This document shows positions 17,959 to 26,080 of a stretch of DNA of 64,000 nt, piece by piece. Both the position numbers and the translations under genes were made by a program. This DNA is from Agarilytica sp033852175. Lineage in GTDB: Bacteria > Pseudomonadota > Gammaproteobacteria > Pseudomonadales > Cellvibrionaceae. Position 1 is the stretch's first letter, and the number at the start of each line of letters is the position of its first letter. The stretch covers positions 24,236-88,235 of the forward strand of contig JAWSUY010000014.1 in assembly GCA_033852175.1 (NCBI GenBank), written 5' to 3'. The notes under the pieces are model-generated. The model saw nothing but the letters and a program-made list of their open reading frames with translations, searched no databases and had not been told where the DNA came from.

Positions 17959-18564
17959 TTAGTCTGAATTTTTCCCATCAAGCTGAGTTTTCAAGTTATA
18001 CAGTTGATTTAATATTGGTCTAACCTTCGTTTTAAGCGCGTATTGATTGTATAGATAAACCCCTATATACAGGCTGAACGCTAAAGCCCAGTAACCCCAT
18101 AGCCCTGCATCGGGTACATAACTTCCTGTTCGTTGCGTGTAGCCACCGTAGGACGCGAGCAGTATCGCTGCAAACAAGGGTGAGAGATACCAATAGGCAA
18201 CACTTGTCAGTAATTTAACTTCTTTTTCACGCTTTTCTATTAAACTATTCAGTTTTGCTGCAAGCGTCCAGTCATTAACCGTTGTTAGGCGTAATGTTAT
18301 GATAATTTTGCAGCCGACAAAAATACCGGCTGCAATCATCGCGGCCATTCCAATCTGCGAGGGTACATTTAAGCCCTCGGTTGTGAGCCACCTAACACTA
18401 ACGGCGGCAATGACGGCAATAATGGAAAGTAATTCTATTGCCACCCAAAATTTTGATTTTTGCTCAAACTTATCCACGTCGCGACGAATCGTATCAAAGT
18501 TATTGGTTTGTGTTGTCATTTCGATTTCCTGTTTCCACGCTTGTTTTAAATCATCTAATTGCAT
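17959..18564 (-). CDS. Four-TM protein encoded with an ECF sigma factor (candidate anti-sigma factor)
   Basis: 201 residues. The cytosolic N-terminus begins MQLDDLKQAWKQEIEM and runs to ~45 as a polar helical region. Then come four predicted membrane segments at about 40-60, 72-93, 118-140 and 150-172 (for example AIELLSIIAVIAAVSVRWL). The C-terminal ~30 residues are basic and polar. Its ATG shares one base with the sigma factor's stop (TAATG), so it is translationally coupled. Proteins of this position and shape are usual membrane partners of ECF factors, but I see no zinc-binding HxxxCxxC or RskA motif, so the role is inferred from context only. Confidence 0.8.
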   Translation of the reverse strand: MQLDDLKQAWKQEIEMTTQTNNFDTIRRDVDKFEQKSKFWVAIELLSIIAVIAAVSVRWLTTEGLNVPSQIGMAAMIAAGIFVGCKIIITLRLTTVNDWTLAAKLNSLIEKREKEVKLLTSVAYWYLSPLFAAILLASYGGYTQRTGSYVPDAGLWGYWALAFSLYIGVYLYNQYALKTKVRPILNQLYNLKTQLDGKNSD

Positions 18565-19040
18565 TAGGTTTCCTCCACGTAACGGTCGGAAAATGCTTTC
18601 TTTAATCGAGTAATACGCACTTGAACATTATTGATTGGTGCACCGAGGACGTCGGCCATTTGCTGGCCCGAGAGTCCGTCGAGATACATCATTAATACCG
18701 AGGCATCAATATCGTTAAGTGAGTTCATAAAGTCTTCCAATATTTCTGCTTGGCATCGCCCGGCTGGGGCTGACTCTGTATGGTTAAATGTTTTTAGCTT
18801 TTCAAGCCCTTTACGTACGGTGGTGACTTTGCGAAGGCTGGTCATAGCCGTGTTAAACCCGATACGGTAAACCCACGTTTCGGGGCTAGCATCACCACGA
18901 AAGCCCTTGTAGCTGCGCCAAAGCTGTTCAAGAATCTCTTGGTGCAGATCTTCCGCGTGCCCACTGTCGGCATAACGACGAGCGATAGCGCGTATGCGCC
19001 CCTGCTGGTTGTTGATCAGGTCTTCGAAATCAGCCTGCAT
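18564..19040 (-). CDS. ECF RNA polymerase sigma factor
   Basis: 158 residues, a normal ECF length. Region 2: LINNQQGRIRAIARRYA, EDLHQEILEQLWRSYKGFRG, ETWVYRIGFNTAMTSLRK. Region 4: LNDIDASVLMMYLDGLSGQQ, then the helix-turn-helix MADVLGAPINNVQVRITRLK. It is distinct from the SigK-like factor at 9623, with a different linker and no RskA partner. It forms a two-gene operon with the following four-TM protein, overlapping it by one base. The promoter could not be assigned. The upstream flank holds a single end of the dispersed repeat at 19161. Confidence 0.92.
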   Translation of the reverse strand: MQADFEDLINNQQGRIRAIARRYADSGHAEDLHQEILEQLWRSYKGFRGDASPETWVYRIGFNTAMTSLRKVTTVRKGLEKLKTFNHTESAPAGRCQAEILEDFMNSLNDIDASVLMMYLDGLSGQQMADVLGAPINNVQVRITRLKKAFSDRYVEET

Positions 19041-19160
19041 ACGGTAATCTTATGGGTTGTTTTATGGGCGCATTCATGGGGTTTAGTATCTTCTTGCCAG
19101 TGTTTTTGTTGCTAGTGAATAACTTAGTCGCGCTAGAGGGGTAAAACTTACATTTTAAAT

Positions 19161-19180
19161 TTCAATGGAGTCTGACCCAG
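19161..19180. repeat. Variant copy of the dispersed repeat end
   Basis: ttcaatggagtctgacccag differs at two positions from the right end of the 77-bp element. It lies directly upstream of the nucleotidyltransferase remnant. Confidence 0.65.
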
Positions 19181-19238
19181 TTGAAAATCTAGTGTTTTCT
19201 TCCTGCATTCTTAGCTCATAAACTGATAGCATAGCCCC

Positions 19239-19457
19239 ATGAAGACGACTTTAGATCACTTACCCGATCACAAGCAACAAGAGTTGAATTGGGCGTCAGA
19301 TATCATCACTGAATCCGTTCAGGTGGAGATGCTTATCCTCTTTGGCAGTTATGCCCGTGGGGTTTGGGTTGAAGAGCTTGCCGACGATGGCGTCCACTAC
19401 CAGTATCAAAGCGATTTTGATTTATTGGCGGTGGTCAAAGTGAGTCTCAAGGGATGA
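19239..19457 (+). pseudogene. Remnant of a nucleotidyltransferase (MNT) domain protein
   Basis: 72 residues that stop just after the catalytic core. LILFGSYARGVWVEE (GSxxRG) and QSDFDLLAVV (DxD) are the hallmark motifs of minimal nucleotidyltransferases. Proteins that begin this way usually continue for 100-300 residues, often into a HEPN domain. Here a stop follows within ten residues of the DFD motif. A short further piece (MKIESKDSPYKRLHREKIAS) follows at once in another frame (19454-19522), which suggests truncation rather than a natural small MNT. It lies beside a copy of the dispersed repeat. Confidence 0.6.
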
Positions 19458-19575
19458 AGATTGAGAGTAAAGATTCGCCGTATAAACGCTTGCACCGAGA
19501 AAAAATCGCCAGCTTCGAATAAAATTCACTCTTATTTCTTGAATACAACAAACATCGACAAAACGGAGATATACA

Positions 19576-19995
19576 TTGCTAAATTCTGCGGATGTTAAAA
19601 AACTAGAAGAAAAAATAGCAGCGCTTGAAATGATGACCAGCGCTGAATTTAAGGTCATTATATGTGCCCATGCGTGGTTTGGCCTGAAGCGAAAAGCGCG
19701 AAAGTTATTCAAAAAATACAAACTTGATAAAACCGTCGATCGTAATGCGGTTTTACTCTTGATTGTGGAAAAGGATCGCGAGTTTCTTATTTATGGTGAT
19801 GAAGGTATTCATCAAAAGGTAGGGCAGGGTTTTTGGTTAAATGTGAAATCCGAGATGTTAAAGTCTCTCAAACAGGGTGATATTGCGGCGGGAATTTCTA
19901 TTGGCTTACATATGCTAGCGGATATCCTAGAAGAACACTTCCCATACAAGGATGATACGAATGAAATCTCCAATCACATCATTTTTGAAAAATAG
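19576..19995 (+). CDS. Small TPM-domain protein (YgcG/TPM_phosphatase family)
   Basis: 139 residues from a TTG start, with CGGAG at good distance. The frame covers one TPM domain without signal peptide or membrane segments: EEKIAALEMMTSAEFKVII, NAVLLLIVEKDREFLIYGDE, GIHQKVGQGFW, LKQGDIAAGISIGLHMLADI. TPM domains occur in photosystem II repair phosphatase TLP18.3 and in bacterial LemA-linked proteins; the bacterial function is unsettled. It overlaps the next TPM gene by 44 bp, so the two are coupled. Usually a lemA gene leads such a pair; none is present here, where the position is taken by a nucleotidyltransferase remnant. Confidence 0.82.
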   Translation: MLNSADVKKLEEKIAALEMMTSAEFKVIICAHAWFGLKRKARKLFKKYKLDKTVDRNAVLLLIVEKDREFLIYGDEGIHQKVGQGFWLNVKSEMLKSLKQGDIAAGISIGLHMLADILEEHFPYKDDTNEISNHIIFEK

Positions 19996-20785
19996 TTACC
20001 TGTTTCGCTTCGTTGCCGTCTGTATGTTTGCGACTGTTTCTGCAAATGTTGTGCGTGCTGACTCTTCTGAAGACATTGACTATACACCATACCCTCAACC
20101 GGGTTCGGGTTATGTGAGTGATCATGCAAGTTTATTAACGTATGCCGAAGAAGAACGAATCGAGCGATGGCTTTGGCAGGTGGAGTCGCGCACTAACGTT
20201 GAGATTATCGTTGTTACTATTGATTCCATGAAGGATTTCCCTGAAACGGATAACGCTTCAATTGAATCGTTTGCGACTGCCTTATTTGATGTTTACGGCA
20301 TCGGTAATATGCCAAAAAATGACGGAATATTGTTGTTGGTTGCCAAGGGTGATCGAAAAGCGCGGATAGAATTAGGCAAGGCCTATGGTTCAATGCGTAA
20401 TTATGACGCGACCCGTATTATGGAAGATTATATTATCCCTCAGTTTAAACAGGACGATTACGCCGCTGGAATTGCAAATGGGACAGAAGCCATTATTTTA
20501 GAATTTGCCAATATGCGTGTTGGCTTCCCGTGGCGAATTGTATGGTTGGTTATCGGGGGTATAGTCAGTCTTCTTGTTGGCGTTAGCATGCTGAAAAGTG
20601 GCAAGCGTGGCTGGGGCTTTGTTTTTATTGGCTTAGCGATTGTTCTGATCTTGTTAGCGATTTTTATTCTTGTCCGTATTCTTCAGCATATGCCAAACAA
20701 TGATAGTAGTCATTGGAGTTCTGGTGGTATGGGTGGTTTTGGCGGTGGGTCGTCGGGTGGCGGCGGCGCAACGGGGAGTTGGTAA
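19952..20785 (+). CDS. Membrane-anchored TPM-domain protein (YgcG family)
   Basis: 277 residues (an internal ATG at 19961 is equally possible). Signal peptide about 15-36 (FRFVAVCMFATVSANVVRA). TPM domain about 48-180 with GYVSDHASLLTYAEEERIE, TNVEIIVVTIDSM, GILLLVAKGDRKARIELG and AAGIANGTEAIILEF. Two membrane segments at about 192-215 and 220-243. The tail is rich in Gly/Ser and ends GGGGATGSW, the typical ending of this family. The TPM domain therefore faces the periplasm. It is coupled to the small TPM gene before it and followed two bases later by the zinc-ribbon gene, so all three form one operon. Confidence 0.88.
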   Translation: MIRMKSPITSFLKNSYLFRFVAVCMFATVSANVVRADSSEDIDYTPYPQPGSGYVSDHASLLTYAEEERIERWLWQVESRTNVEIIVVTIDSMKDFPETDNASIESFATALFDVYGIGNMPKNDGILLLVAKGDRKARIELGKAYGSMRNYDATRIMEDYIIPQFKQDDYAAGIANGTEAIILEFANMRVGFPWRIVWLVIGGIVSLLVGVSMLKSGKRGWGFVFIGLAIVLILLAIFILVRILQHMPNNDSSHWSSGGMGGFGGGSSGGGGATGSW

Positions 20786-20786
20786 T

Positions 20787-21392
20787 ATGCAGTGTCCAAA
20801 ATGTAAAACACATAAACTTAGTGAAAAAATCTTTAAAAAAGGCAGCTTGATATTAGATCGTTGTGAGCAGTGTCGTGGTATTTGGTTTGATCAAGGCGAG
20901 TTGAATGAAGTTCTGAAAAAGAGATCAGCACACTATTTTGAGGTTCCTAAAATAGCCGTGGAAAATGACAATTGTCGTTGCCCAAAATGTAATGTTGGTT
21001 TGTATGAATTCTGTTATCCGGGAACGGTTGTTTTTATTGATATGTGCAAATCCTGTGGCGGAACTTGGCTCGATAGCAAAGAGTGGACGGAGATCGATAC
21101 GGCTCGATTAGAACGCAATAAAATTATTTGCCCTAAGTGTGAGGTAAAGCAAGGGCGATCGCCAACGTGTGGTTCTTGTGGAATTGTATTTAGTAAGTAT
21201 GGGCGCGAAGACAATGATAGAGGTAAGGCTGGGGGCAAGCGGAGGGCAAAAGTCGATGCGCCGAAGAATGACGTTCATAGCGCATATGAAAAACAGAAAC
21301 CAGAAGCCAGCTACGCGGATAATATCCCGGGCTTAAAGGGGGGATTGCTGAGGTTTGTCGATCGCTCAATTTCTTCGTTAACGGATTATTAA
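20787..21392 (+). CDS. Triple zinc-ribbon protein (TFIIB-type zinc fingers)
   Basis: 201 residues from the ATG just after the TPM gene's stop; an upstream extension of the frame overlaps that gene and is not needed. Three Cys4 modules: MQCPKCKTHKL with DRCEQCRGIWFDQGEL (about 1-42); CRCPKCNVGLYEF with DMCKSCGGTWLDSKEW (about 60-102); ICPKCEVKQGRSPTCGSCGI (about 113-135). The GIWFD/GTWLD tails are those of the zf-TFIIB family. A basic linker and a ~60-residue tail follow. The molecular role is unknown; cytosolic. The operon context points to joint function with the TPM proteins. Confidence 0.8.
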   Translation: MQCPKCKTHKLSEKIFKKGSLILDRCEQCRGIWFDQGELNEVLKKRSAHYFEVPKIAVENDNCRCPKCNVGLYEFCYPGTVVFIDMCKSCGGTWLDSKEWTEIDTARLERNKIICPKCEVKQGRSPTCGSCGIVFSKYGREDNDRGKAGGKRRAKVDAPKNDVHSAYEKQKPEASYADNIPGLKGGLLRFVDRSISSLTDY

Positions 21393-22166
21393 GCAGCGTT
21401 GAGATTAATCTATAAAACACTATTGTTGACGTGCCTTCTTTTTTTAACGCTGCACTGTGGTCTCGCACTCACAAATTTTAATCGGGCCTAACGCACTATT
21501 GTCTGAGTTAAGTAGATCGCACTACTCTGAGATCTGCCTGCTCTGGGGCACTAAGGGGAAATGTCTTATCCCCAACATGAATTCGGTATTGTCCTTTCAG
21601 GCTCACCGTACCTCAAACACTCCTTGATCGCGGGGCAGGCCCTAAACCTGTCTGTGGGAGATCGGGTGCAGTATTCATGCAGTAAACCGTCTGAGAGATC
21701 AATACCAAATCCATATTTAATATTTTATAGGGACAGCAATGAGCCTGACGCTATTGAAGTTTAATTTCGTTTAACCTATAAAAATAGTACAAAATTTAAA
21801 ATTATCAACTTTTGTGTTGAGCTATTATCAATTTTAAATCTGGTCACTTATGACTCTTGTGAGATCGTTTGCGCCATATGGTTGATTTTGATGTGTTTAA
21901 TTTCAACTTTCTTCTTAATTATATCTGCACAAAATTACGCTTCCTGTAAATTAACATGTTAGCTAAGTGTGATGTGGCGCACATTGGGGTGCGGAATGTT
22001 CTGCATCGATTCGAAGGGGGTAGACAGATAAATGTAATTCCTCTAAAACGCACCTCCGAAATGTAAGGCTGGCTAGATACTCATTAATTGAAATATTTTT
22101 AGCCGAGGCGTTTTTTAGATAGTACTTTATCAATGATTGAATTAGTTTTTGAATGGAAGATGTACA
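21393..22166. other. 774-bp stretch with no convincing gene
   Basis: AT-rich in its second half. It contains the doubtful 67-codon frame at 21561 and an AT-only 10-bp inverted repeat (21794-21803 / 21830-21839). No promoter or RNA gene could be assigned. Confidence 0.4.
21561..21764 (+). CDS. Doubtful 67-residue reading frame
   Basis: ATG preceded closely by AAGGGG. The product has no recognisable motif (ALNLSVGDRVQYSCSK, IPNPYLIFYRDSNEPDA). The GDRVQY piece resembles small beta-barrel proteins. It is isolated and short, with no similar neighbour, so it may be chance. Confidence 0.2.
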   Translation: MSYPQHEFGIVLSGSPYLKHSLIAGQALNLSVGDRVQYSCSKPSERSIPNPYLIFYRDSNEPDAIEV

Positions 22167-23426
22167 ATGACAGTTGAAAAAGTTTCGTCGAATCATATTC
22201 TTTTGACCGGTGCAACCGGGTTTGTTGGTCGTCATGTCTTATACGAGTTGCTTCGAGAGGGCTTGGTCTTAAAGTTTCGTCACAAAATATTTCTTACTGT
22301 CAGAGATGCTGACGTCAGCGCTATTGAGCGTGTCAAAGCGCTTTTCTCGGGCGGAAGCTGCCCTGCATACTTAATGGGTTACTCTGTTGATCTATTGATG
22401 TCCATGATCAGAGTTATTCCGGTTGATTTACGATCAGAAAGTCTAAAGGAAGAGTTGGCTGTTATACCGTCGAACGAGTTATATGTACTTCATGTGGCTG
22501 CGACGACTAACCTGGCTTCGACGCGAGTCGCTGAATCTGAAGTTGCGGATAACAACATTAATGCAACCTTGAATTTATTAGATGCGATTCAAGGTAAGGC
22601 GAAGAAATTTGTTTTTATCAGTAGTTCTTTTGCCTCTGGTGATTTTGAGGGTGAAATTAGCAATGACTATTTACATGATCCAGTTATAGGGGAAAACCGA
22701 AATCCTTATGAAAAAGCAAAACTGCTCGTTGAACGAAAGGTGTTCCAGTTTTGCGAGGCGCATCAACTACCTTGGCAAATACTGAGGCCTAGCGCAGTCT
22801 GTGGACGATTGTTGGATGCTCCACTTAACTATGTCAGTAAGTTCGACGTGTTTTATGGTTTCGGAAAAATATTCGATTATTTGGCAACGAAGGATAAGTC
22901 TGAAGGGCCGATTCGTTTACTTTGTCAAGATCAGAGTCTTCTCAATATTATTCCAGTTGATTACGTGGCGAAAGTTATTGTTAGTGCGTATCGAGAACCC
23001 ATAATGCAGCTAAATATTGTGCACAAAACCAGCGTGCCTTTTCGAAAGCTTGTCGATTTTATCGCGCGCACGGTTAATTTTACGGATTATGTTTTTGTTG
23101 ATGAACTACCAGAGGATTTATCTAGGGGCGAACGTTTATATTACAGCAGTGCAGGTTCTATTTTTACCGACTATATGAAATCACCTCTTCAGTGGTTTAA
23201 TACCGACGCGTTGTATTCACTAATGGGGCGCAGCAAGTCACCTGAAATAGAAGCTCGTTTGCCCGCTCTTTTAGAGTACGCTAGGGCCTGCGATTTTGAT
23301 TCAAAAAATACGGCCAGAGTTGCTTGGGAGCACGCACAGGAAAAATTGGAACATTTGGCTGGTGTGAAAAAATCTGATGATAGAGATGATGATGGGCGAG
23401 TAGAGCGAAGGAAGGTCGTCGCATAG
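22167..23426 (+). CDS. Extended SDR, thioester-reductase/male-sterility type NAD(P)-binding protein
   Basis: 419 residues from the ATG with GGAAGA before it. The Rossmann nucleotide-binding motif LLTGATGFVGRHVL opens the protein. HVAATTNLAS, then KFVFISSSFASGDF and the active-site NPYEKAKLLVE (YxxxK) follow, and LRPSAVCGRL after that. This is the order seen in the NAD-binding_4 family, which reduces thioesters or fatty acyl groups, or acts on sugar/steroid-like substrates. No carrier or adenylation domain is attached. The C-terminal ~150 residues are variable. It is a single gene with long flanks, so no pathway can be read from neighbours. Cytosolic. Confidence 0.82.
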   Translation: MTVEKVSSNHILLTGATGFVGRHVLYELLREGLVLKFRHKIFLTVRDADVSAIERVKALFSGGSCPAYLMGYSVDLLMSMIRVIPVDLRSESLKEELAVIPSNELYVLHVAATTNLASTRVAESEVADNNINATLNLLDAIQGKAKKFVFISSSFASGDFEGEISNDYLHDPVIGENRNPYEKAKLLVERKVFQFCEAHQLPWQILRPSAVCGRLLDAPLNYVSKFDVFYGFGKIFDYLATKDKSEGPIRLLCQDQSLLNIIPVDYVAKVIVSAYREPIMQLNIVHKTSVPFRKLVDFIARTVNFTDYVFVDELPEDLSRGERLYYSSAGSIFTDYMKSPLQWFNTDALYSLMGRSKSPEIEARLPALLEYARACDFDSKNTARVAWEHAQEKLEHLAGVKKSDDRDDDGRVERRKVVA

Positions 23427-23790
23427 CAAAATAATCGCGCGGTAAAATTATTTCTCCTGAATACAGACGTGCATAAAAAGGTCGCCTTATGACGGCGAAA
23501 TGAACATGGATGACTAAAGCGTTTCAACGCTATCAGCCTTAATGATGGCGTTGCTCCTGCATAGGATAACTGATGGACATGCATTGAGCCCGATTCCTGA
23601 TGGGCCTGGAGGCGATTCGGCTTTAAGGGCGAATGTAGTGAGGTAGGTAGACTTACAAGGTTATTTGCTAGAATTGGTTACTGAATTAAGAAATTTATCA
23701 AACTGTCATGAGGCGGAAGCGCCTTAGACTCTAGTGGATAAAAAGAAAGCCTGTAAAATACCGGGAAAAAGTAACAAGAGAATAATGATC
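23427..23790. other. Gap between the SDR and MDR genes
   Basis: About 360 bp without a recognisable gene. The frame of the following MDR gene extends upstream to a GTG at 23734 but without protein-like conservation. Confidence 0.4.
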
Positions 23791-24795
23791 ATGAAAGCCA
23801 TCGGTTGTGAGACCCCTTTACCCATAACAGAATCCAAAGCGTTAATTGATATTCAGCTACCAATGCCGAGCGCGGAAGGGCGAGATCTGTTGGTTAAAAT
23901 TGATGCAGTTTCGGTTAACCCTATCGATACGAAAATTCGTCAGATTTTTGAGCCTGAGTCTGGATCTTATAAAGTGTTGGGTTGGGATGCTGTCGGAACA
24001 GTTGAGTCTGTTGGCGCTGACGTCAGTTTATTTCAGCCGGGGGATAAGGTGTGGTACGCAGGCGCCATAAATCGCTCGGGGAGTAATGCAGAATACCATT
24101 TGGTGGATGAACGCATCGTCGGGAAAATGCCTGAAAGTTTAGAGGCGGTTGATGCGGCGGCCTTACCCCTCACGTCAATTACAGCGTGGGAGATGTTGTT
24201 TGACCGTTTGAGCTTTACTGCGGAGAGTACCGGGACACTCCTCATTATCGGAGCGGCTGGAGGGGTAGGCTCTATTATGATTCAGCTGGCGAAAGAACTA
24301 ACACAGTTAACAGTTATTGCGACGGCGTCGCGAGCTGAAACGAAGGAATGGGTTCGCTCGCTGGGTGCTGACCATGTGATTGATCATCGACAGTCGCTGA
24401 GCGATGAGCTGTCGTCTATTGATATTAAGGAGGTTGGTTACGTTGCTAGCTTAACGCATACTGGGGATCACCAAGAGGCGATTGCGGAGGTTATCGCGCC
24501 ACAGGGGAAGTTGTGTTTAATCGATGACCCTGCTTCTTTTGATATCAAGCTCTTTAAACGCAAGTGTGTTTCTATTCATTGGGAGCTGATGTTTACGCGC
24601 TCGTTATTTGAAACTGAAGATATGATCGAGCAGCATAAACTGTTAACCAAAGTAGCGACGATGGTGGATGAAGGTTCGTTACGCTCTACTGTTTCAAACC
24701 GTTTTGGTTCTATTAATGCGGAGAATTTAATGCGAGCTCATGCTCTTTTAGAGTCGGGAAAATCTGTCGGAAAAATAGTTTTATCCGGCTTTTAG
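23791..24795 (+). CDS. Zinc-type alcohol dehydrogenase-like (MDR) oxidoreductase
   Basis: 335 residues starting at MKAIGCETPLPIT, the usual family start; ATGs at 23785 and 23791 are both possible. GroES-like N-terminus: SVNPIDTKIRQ, VLGWDAVGTVESVGADV, PGDKVWYAGAINRSGSNAEY. Rossmann part: LLIIGAAGGVGSIMIQLAKE, ATASRAETKEWVRSLGADHV. This matches the TIGR02817-type zinc-binding-ADH family protein. The structural and catalytic zinc ligands of true ADH are not present, so it is closer to quinone oxidoreductases that use NADPH. Cytosolic and monocistronic. The substrate is unknown, possibly quinones or enones. Confidence 0.9.
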   Translation: MKAIGCETPLPITESKALIDIQLPMPSAEGRDLLVKIDAVSVNPIDTKIRQIFEPESGSYKVLGWDAVGTVESVGADVSLFQPGDKVWYAGAINRSGSNAEYHLVDERIVGKMPESLEAVDAAALPLTSITAWEMLFDRLSFTAESTGTLLIIGAAGGVGSIMIQLAKELTQLTVIATASRAETKEWVRSLGADHVIDHRQSLSDELSSIDIKEVGYVASLTHTGDHQEAIAEVIAPQGKLCLIDDPASFDIKLFKRKCVSIHWELMFTRSLFETEDMIEQHKLLTKVATMVDEGSLRSTVSNRFGSINAENLMRAHALLESGKSVGKIVLSGF

Positions 24796-24948
24796 TTTGC
24801 AGAGGGCGGCAGTACGTTAACTGCAGTCCTAAATTCTGAGCAAGGTGTTTTTCTCGGGATTTTTCGCTACTCTTCGGTCAATGTTCTTTTCCCTATTTAG
24901 GGATCAAAGAGCTTCAACTTTTTCGGCTCTTCGGTTGCGTTTGATTTC

Positions 24949-25485
24949 TTATGCTTGTTTTCTTAGTGGACTGTTTGTAGGTTTCTGTTTTCGTTTGGCC
25001 TTTTTACTGTTCCAGGGCCGAGGGTGGTTTTGTGGAAGACCTTCCCAAGCCTGAATGGCTAGCTCGTCTGCTAGTGAAAGTTTCGCATACTCTCGCCCTT
25101 CCATGTCCAAAGATTCAATCCACTGATAATCTGGGTCGTAGTAAAATTCGAATAGATTGTCCACTGCATCGTTTTGGTAAATAAGGCGCGTTTTATTCCA
25201 CATAGACTGCGGAGTATTTAACGCAAGATCATAAAGTGTTGTGAACGTTTCTTTAAGTTCGTCGTGCTGTGCATAGGGGAACCGAAAGTTCTGCATGTGA
25301 AGGTCATTTTTTGACGCATACGATGCAATATAGCGAAATGACCGGTCAGGAGATATAAAGCCATCAATGTGTACGTAGAGCCATGGTGCTCCTAGCAAAT
25401 GTGATTTAATCTGATTGCCGATCGCTGTTAGTAGGGGCGATTGTACGGGTTGGTGAGCGTCATGTAAGTGTGGGGGGCGGTTCAT
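24949..25485 (-). CDS. Conserved-looking protein of unknown function
   Basis: 178 residues with a good ribosome site (AGGAG six bases before ATG), so it is likely a real gene. Soluble and aromatic-rich: PWLYVHIDGFISPDRSFRYI, MWNKTRLIYQ, FEFYYDPDYQWIESLD. The C-terminus is strongly basic (KKAKRKQKPTNSPLRKQA). The middle part recalls YezG/DUF600-type immunity proteins (an antitoxin-like fold), but the match is only by eye and no toxin gene is adjacent. No signal peptide or membrane helix. Confidence 0.65.
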   Translation of the reverse strand: MNRPPHLHDAHQPVQSPLLTAIGNQIKSHLLGAPWLYVHIDGFISPDRSFRYIASYASKNDLHMQNFRFPYAQHDELKETFTTLYDLALNTPQSMWNKTRLIYQNDAVDNLFEFYYDPDYQWIESLDMEGREYAKLSLADELAIQAWEGLPQNHPRPWNSKKAKRKQKPTNSPLRKQA

Positions 25486-26080
25486 GAAATCTCCTTTGTG
25501 TTTGTTTCGGTTTAACCTTAAAGCTATTCATATAGGGTTGTAACGACTGTTTCTGACTCCAGCATGTCGTTAATATTTAAGATGGTTTTGCTTGTCGATA
25601 ATAGTCCCTAAGCAGGAATTTTCGACGTATCTATGGGGTTCTGCCTGTTTCCGTGTTGTCTATTTTTGTTGGATATTTCTGCGTCCATAATTTTAGACAG
25701 AGATAATGTTCGATAAAAACATATAAAGTTAGAAGTCGAAAATATTTACTTGTAATCTTGTCGTAGCATAACACTATGCGGAAAAATTGATAAAAATATT
25801 TTGACCATATTTTTTCTTTACATGAATATGGAATATTTGTGGTGGCGGGTTAAGGTCAGTTTGCTTGTGTTTAATATTGTGGTTGAGAAAGGGTTAAGGT
25901 TTTTGTTGGTTGTGGTGATAAATATGCTTAAAGGCTGGCGTTGCAGGGGGGCGGGAGTGTGGCGCGTAAAAGTATTGAGAGTCTTGGCGACACAATGCGT
26001 AATTGTATCGCCTGATACCGTTCAACTAATTCTCTCGTGTTAGTGTATTTTTAATGCAGTTTATATCGCATATTTGGTAG
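25486..26080. other. 595-bp gene-free stretch
   Basis: AT-rich near 25680-25830, with no credible frame. A hydrophobic 80-codon frame on the plus strand (25801-26043) has no ribosome site or motif. Confidence 0.4.

Noticed and set aside
25801..26043. Hydrophobic 80-codon plus-strand frame
   Set aside because: No ribosome site. The hydrophobicity follows from an AT/GT-rich stretch; no neighbour supports it.
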